From contig JAEWWM010000002.1 in NCBI GenBank assembly GCA_023458915.1, forward strand, positions 1 to 17,072: a stretch of 17,072 nucleotides of DNA. Direction: 5' to 3'. Source of the DNA: Bacillota bacterium. GTDB lineage: Bacteria; Bacillota; Clostridia; Oscillospirales; Acutalibacteraceae. This document shows positions 14,604 to 17,072 of the stretch, piece by piece. The notes under the pieces were generated by a model. That model made no database searches. It saw only the letters and a list, made by a program, of their open reading frames with translations, and was not told where the DNA came from. A program made the position numbers and the translations under genes. Numbering within the stretch: the first letter of the stretch is position 1; each line of letters opens with the position of its first letter.

Positions 14604-15446
14604 ATGAAAATAAAGTTCACCAAAATGCACGGGTGCGGAAACGATTATGTTTACATAAATTGTTTTGGTCAAAAAATAAATGAACCTGAAAAGCTTAGCA
14701 CTATTTTATCCGAAAGGCGTTACAGCATCGGGGGAGATGGAATTATACTAATATATCCTTCAGATGTAGCAGATGCAAAAATGAGAATTTTTAACAAAGA
14801 TGGTAGCGAAGGAAAAATGTGTGGTAATGGCATCAGATGTATCGCAAAATATCTGTATGACGCCGGAATGGTAAAAGCAAAAAATAACATAAAAATCGAA
14901 ACCCTTAGTGGAATTAAAAATCTTGATATACTTGAAAATTCTGAAAATGAAGCTCTCGTTAAAGTAAATATGGGCAGGGCAGATTTAAGACCCAAAAGCA
15001 TCCCGATGATTTTCCAAAAAGAAAAGGTAATTAATGAACCGATAACAATCGGTGATAAAATTTACAATATTACCTGTGTATCTACGGGTAATCCGCACTG
15101 TATTATATTTTGTGACGAAGTTTACTCGGCAAAAGTTAAAGACATAGGCTCAAGATTAGCGGCTCATCAGATGTTTCCTGAAGGAGCAAATGTTGAGTTT
15201 GTAAGTTTGGTTGATAAAAAAAATATTACCATGAGGGTGTGGGAACGCGGGAGCGGGGAGACTCTAGCTTGCGGAAGTGGCGCGTGTGCAAGCGTCGTTG
15301 CAGCAGTAGAAAACGGAATGTGTGAAAGAAATGAGGATATAACTGTACATCTTCGTGGAGGCAAGCTTATAGTTAATTATTCAGATAATGGCGTATTCTT
15401 AACCGGGAATGCTGTGAAAGTTTTTGAAGGAGAAATAGAGGTATGA
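14604..15446 (+). CDS. dapF: Diaminopimelate epimerase
   Basis: DapF interconverts LL- and meso-diaminopimelate, the last step before lysine and a needed step for DAP-type peptidoglycan. The product has 280 residues. The start at ATG 14604 follows GGAGG by five bases; the longer in-frame option at 14592 would place that site inside the coding sequence. The two catalytic cysteines are visible: C73 in KMCGNGIRC and C223 in LACGSGACAS, in the two mirrored halves of the fold. The family start MHGCGNDYV is at 8-16, and GNPHC at about 162-166 and ERGSGET near 214-220 are also present. The stop overlaps the pyrG start by four bases (ATGA). Confidence 0.98.
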   Translation: MKIKFTKMHGCGNDYVYINCFGQKINEPEKLSTILSERRYSIGGDGIILIYPSDVADAKMRIFNKDGSEGKMCGNGIRCIAKYLYDAGMVKAKNNIKIETLSGIKNLDILENSENEALVKVNMGRADLRPKSIPMIFQKEKVINEPITIGDKIYNITCVSTGNPHCIIFCDEVYSAKVKDIGSRLAAHQMFPEGANVEFVSLVDKKNITMRVWERGSGETLACGSGACASVVAAVENGMCERNEDITVHLRGGKLIVNYSDNGVFLTGNAVKVFEGEIEV

Positions 15447-17035
15447 CAAAGTATATTTTCGTAACAGGCGGTGTGGTTTCGGGTCTTGGAAAAGGAATCA
15501 CGGCGGCGTCGCTCGGCAGGCTTTTGAAATCAAGAGGGCTTAAAGTAATGGCGCAGAAGCTTGACCCTTATATAAATGTTGATCCAGGAACGATGAGCCC
15601 CTATCAGCACGGCGAAGTTTTTGTAACTGAAGACGGCGCTGAAACTGACCTTGACCTTGGTCACTACGAAAGGTTTATTGACGAAAATTTAAATAAATAT
15701 TCAAACCTCACAACCGGAAAAGTTTATTGGAATGTTCTTAATAAAGAAAGAAACGGCGAATATCTTGGCGAAACAGTTCAGGTGATTCCTCACATAACAA
15801 ATGAAATTAAAAAATTTATCTATTCGGTTGGCAAGAAATCGAAAGCCGATATAGTAATCACTGAAATCGGTGGTACAACTGGTGACATTGAAAGCCAGCC
15901 GTTTTTGGAATCAATTCGGCAAATTTCTTTAGATGTTGGTAAAGAAAATTGCCTATTTATTCATGTGACTCTTGTGCCATACATTTCAAGCTCAGGGGAG
16001 TATAAATCCAAACCTACGCAGCATTCAGTTAAGGAGCTTCGTTCACTTGGGATTAATCCTGACATAATAGTTACTCGGTGCAACGAGCCTATTGGTGACG
16101 ACATAAGAGAGAAAATTTCGCTGTTTTGCAATGTAAAATCGGATTGTGTGATTGAAAATATTGATGTTTCTTCACTTTATCAGGCGCCGTTAATGCTTGA
16201 AAAAAGCCATTTTTCTGATATTGTATGTAGGGAGCTTCATCTTGATTGTCCTCCGTGTGATTTAACGGAGTGGAACAAAATGCTCAGCAGAATAGAAGGT
16301 CGCAGCAAAAATGCTAAAATTGCGATTGTGGGGAAATATGTAAAACTTCACGATGCATACCTTTCAGTAGCTGAAGCGCTTAACCATGCCGGATTTGAGA
16401 CGGGCACAAATGTTGACATTAAATGGGTAGATTCTGAAATTGTAACAGAATATACCGCTCAGGAACTTCTTGGCGACTGTAACGGTATTCTTGTGCCGGG
16501 AGGGTTCGGCGGAAGAGGCATCGAAGGTAAATTAACCGCCGCGCAGTATGCCAGAGAAAATAATATCCCTTACCTTGGTATCTGTCTTGGAATGCAAGCA
16601 GCAGCAATAGAATTTGCGCGCGATGTTTTAAATCTAAAAGACGCTAATTCCGAAGAATTTGACGAAAATATTGAAAATCTTGTTATTCATTTAATGAACG
16701 ATCAAAAAGACCAAACGCAAAAAGGTGGAACAATGCGCCTTGGAGTATATCCATGCCATATAAAAGAAGATTCTTTAATGTACAGATGCTACGGGAAACT
16801 CGAAGTTTCAGAGCGCCACCGTCACAGGTATGAATTTAATAATAATTTTCGCGATATATTTGAAAAAAACGGTATGCGCATAACTGGTGTTTCTCCGAAC
16901 GGTGTATTGGTAGAAGCGATAGAACTTACAAATCACAAATTTTTTGTAGGCGTTCAGTACCATCCTGAGTTTAAAAGCAGACCGAACTACGCACATCCGC
17001 TATTTCGTGAATTTGTGAGGGCTTCTAGCTACTAA
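15443..17035 (+). CDS. pyrG: CTP synthase
   Basis: PyrG makes CTP from UTP, ATP and glutamine. The product has 530 residues, near the usual 535. The N-terminal synthetase domain (about 1-265) has KYIFVTGGVVSGLGKG (3-18), DPYINVDPGTMSPYQHGEVF (41-60) and EIGGTTGDIE (141-150). The glutaminase domain (about 292-528) has the GGFGGRG oxyanion region (353-359), the nucleophile C381 in GICLGMQ, and the partners H507 and E509 in QYHPEF. All key residues are present. Its ATG overlaps the dapF stop; the expected ribosome binding site (AAGGAGA) lies inside dapF, so translation is likely coupled. Confidence 0.99.
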   Translation: MTKYIFVTGGVVSGLGKGITAASLGRLLKSRGLKVMAQKLDPYINVDPGTMSPYQHGEVFVTEDGAETDLDLGHYERFIDENLNKYSNLTTGKVYWNVLNKERNGEYLGETVQVIPHITNEIKKFIYSVGKKSKADIVITEIGGTTGDIESQPFLESIRQISLDVGKENCLFIHVTLVPYISSSGEYKSKPTQHSVKELRSLGINPDIIVTRCNEPIGDDIREKISLFCNVKSDCVIENIDVSSLYQAPLMLEKSHFSDIVCRELHLDCPPCDLTEWNKMLSRIEGRSKNAKIAIVGKYVKLHDAYLSVAEALNHAGFETGTNVDIKWVDSEIVTEYTAQELLGDCNGILVPGGFGGRGIEGKLTAAQYARENNIPYLGICLGMQAAAIEFARDVLNLKDANSEEFDENIENLVIHLMNDQKDQTQKGGTMRLGVYPCHIKEDSLMYRCYGKLEVSERHRHRYEFNNNFRDIFEKNGMRITGVSPNGVLVEAIELTNHKFFVGVQYHPEFKSRPNYAHPLFREFVRASSY

Positions 17036-17063
17036 TTAATTATTTGTTTTAAGGAGCAATTTG

Positions 17064-17072
17064 ATGATAAAG
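17064..17072 (+). CDS. Start of a further gene, cut by window edge
   Basis: AAGGAG (17051-17056) is followed after seven bases by ATG ATA AAG, so a gene beginning Met-Ile-Lys starts here. Only three codons are inside the window and no function can be given. No terminator separates it from pyrG. Confidence 0.55.

Overview
This is an AT-rich chromosomal segment from a low-GC Gram-positive bacterium. It is most likely a member of the Clostridia (Bacillota). The evidence is a CD1247-type small protein, Shine-Dalgarno sites close to AGGAGG, frequent TTG/GTG starts, sigma-A-like promoters, and the indirect (amidotransferase) route to amide aminoacyl-tRNAs. I cannot name the genus; Oscillospirales-like is a guess. 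Nearly everything is housekeeping, and I see no phage, transposon, CRISPR array, tRNA or rRNA.

Left block, minus strand (1-6784). A small gene of unknown role (129-residue membrane protein) has its own promoter and a strong terminator. Next comes the operon aspS-gatC-gatA-gatB, with an extended -10 promoter, then efp with its own promoter, and finally a CD1247-family gene that runs off the left edge. AspRS, GatCAB and EF-P all serve translation. AspRS can mis-charge tRNA(Asn) with Asp, GatCAB amidates Asp-tRNA(Asn) and/or Glu-tRNA(Gln), and EF-P rescues ribosomes stalled at polyproline. The AspRS carries the His (position 36) associated with non-discriminating enzymes, which agrees with the operon layout.

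Divergent promoter region (6785-7081). A leftward promoter serves the small membrane protein and has a perfect palindrome just after the predicted start of transcription. A rightward promoter serves rpsO and is followed by a leader of about 97 nt that can fold and could pair with the ribosome binding site.

Right block, plus strand (7082-17072). The order is rpsO, a 15-bp hairpin, pnp, a membrane-anchored family 2 glycosyltransferase, lepA, an unassigned SAM methyltransferase, hemW, dapF, pyrG, and the first codons of a further gene. rpsO-pnp is a classical ribosome/RNA-decay pair. dapF and pyrG overlap by 4 bases. The glycosyltransferase and methyltransferase are the accessory-looking genes among conserved neighbours.

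Most worth a second look: the small membrane protein unit, the rpsO leader and rpsO-pnp hairpin, the predicted topology of the glycosyltransferase, the Cys/Asp-rich linker in the CD1247 protein, and the structured leader of hemW. None is proven to be a new system from sequence alone.
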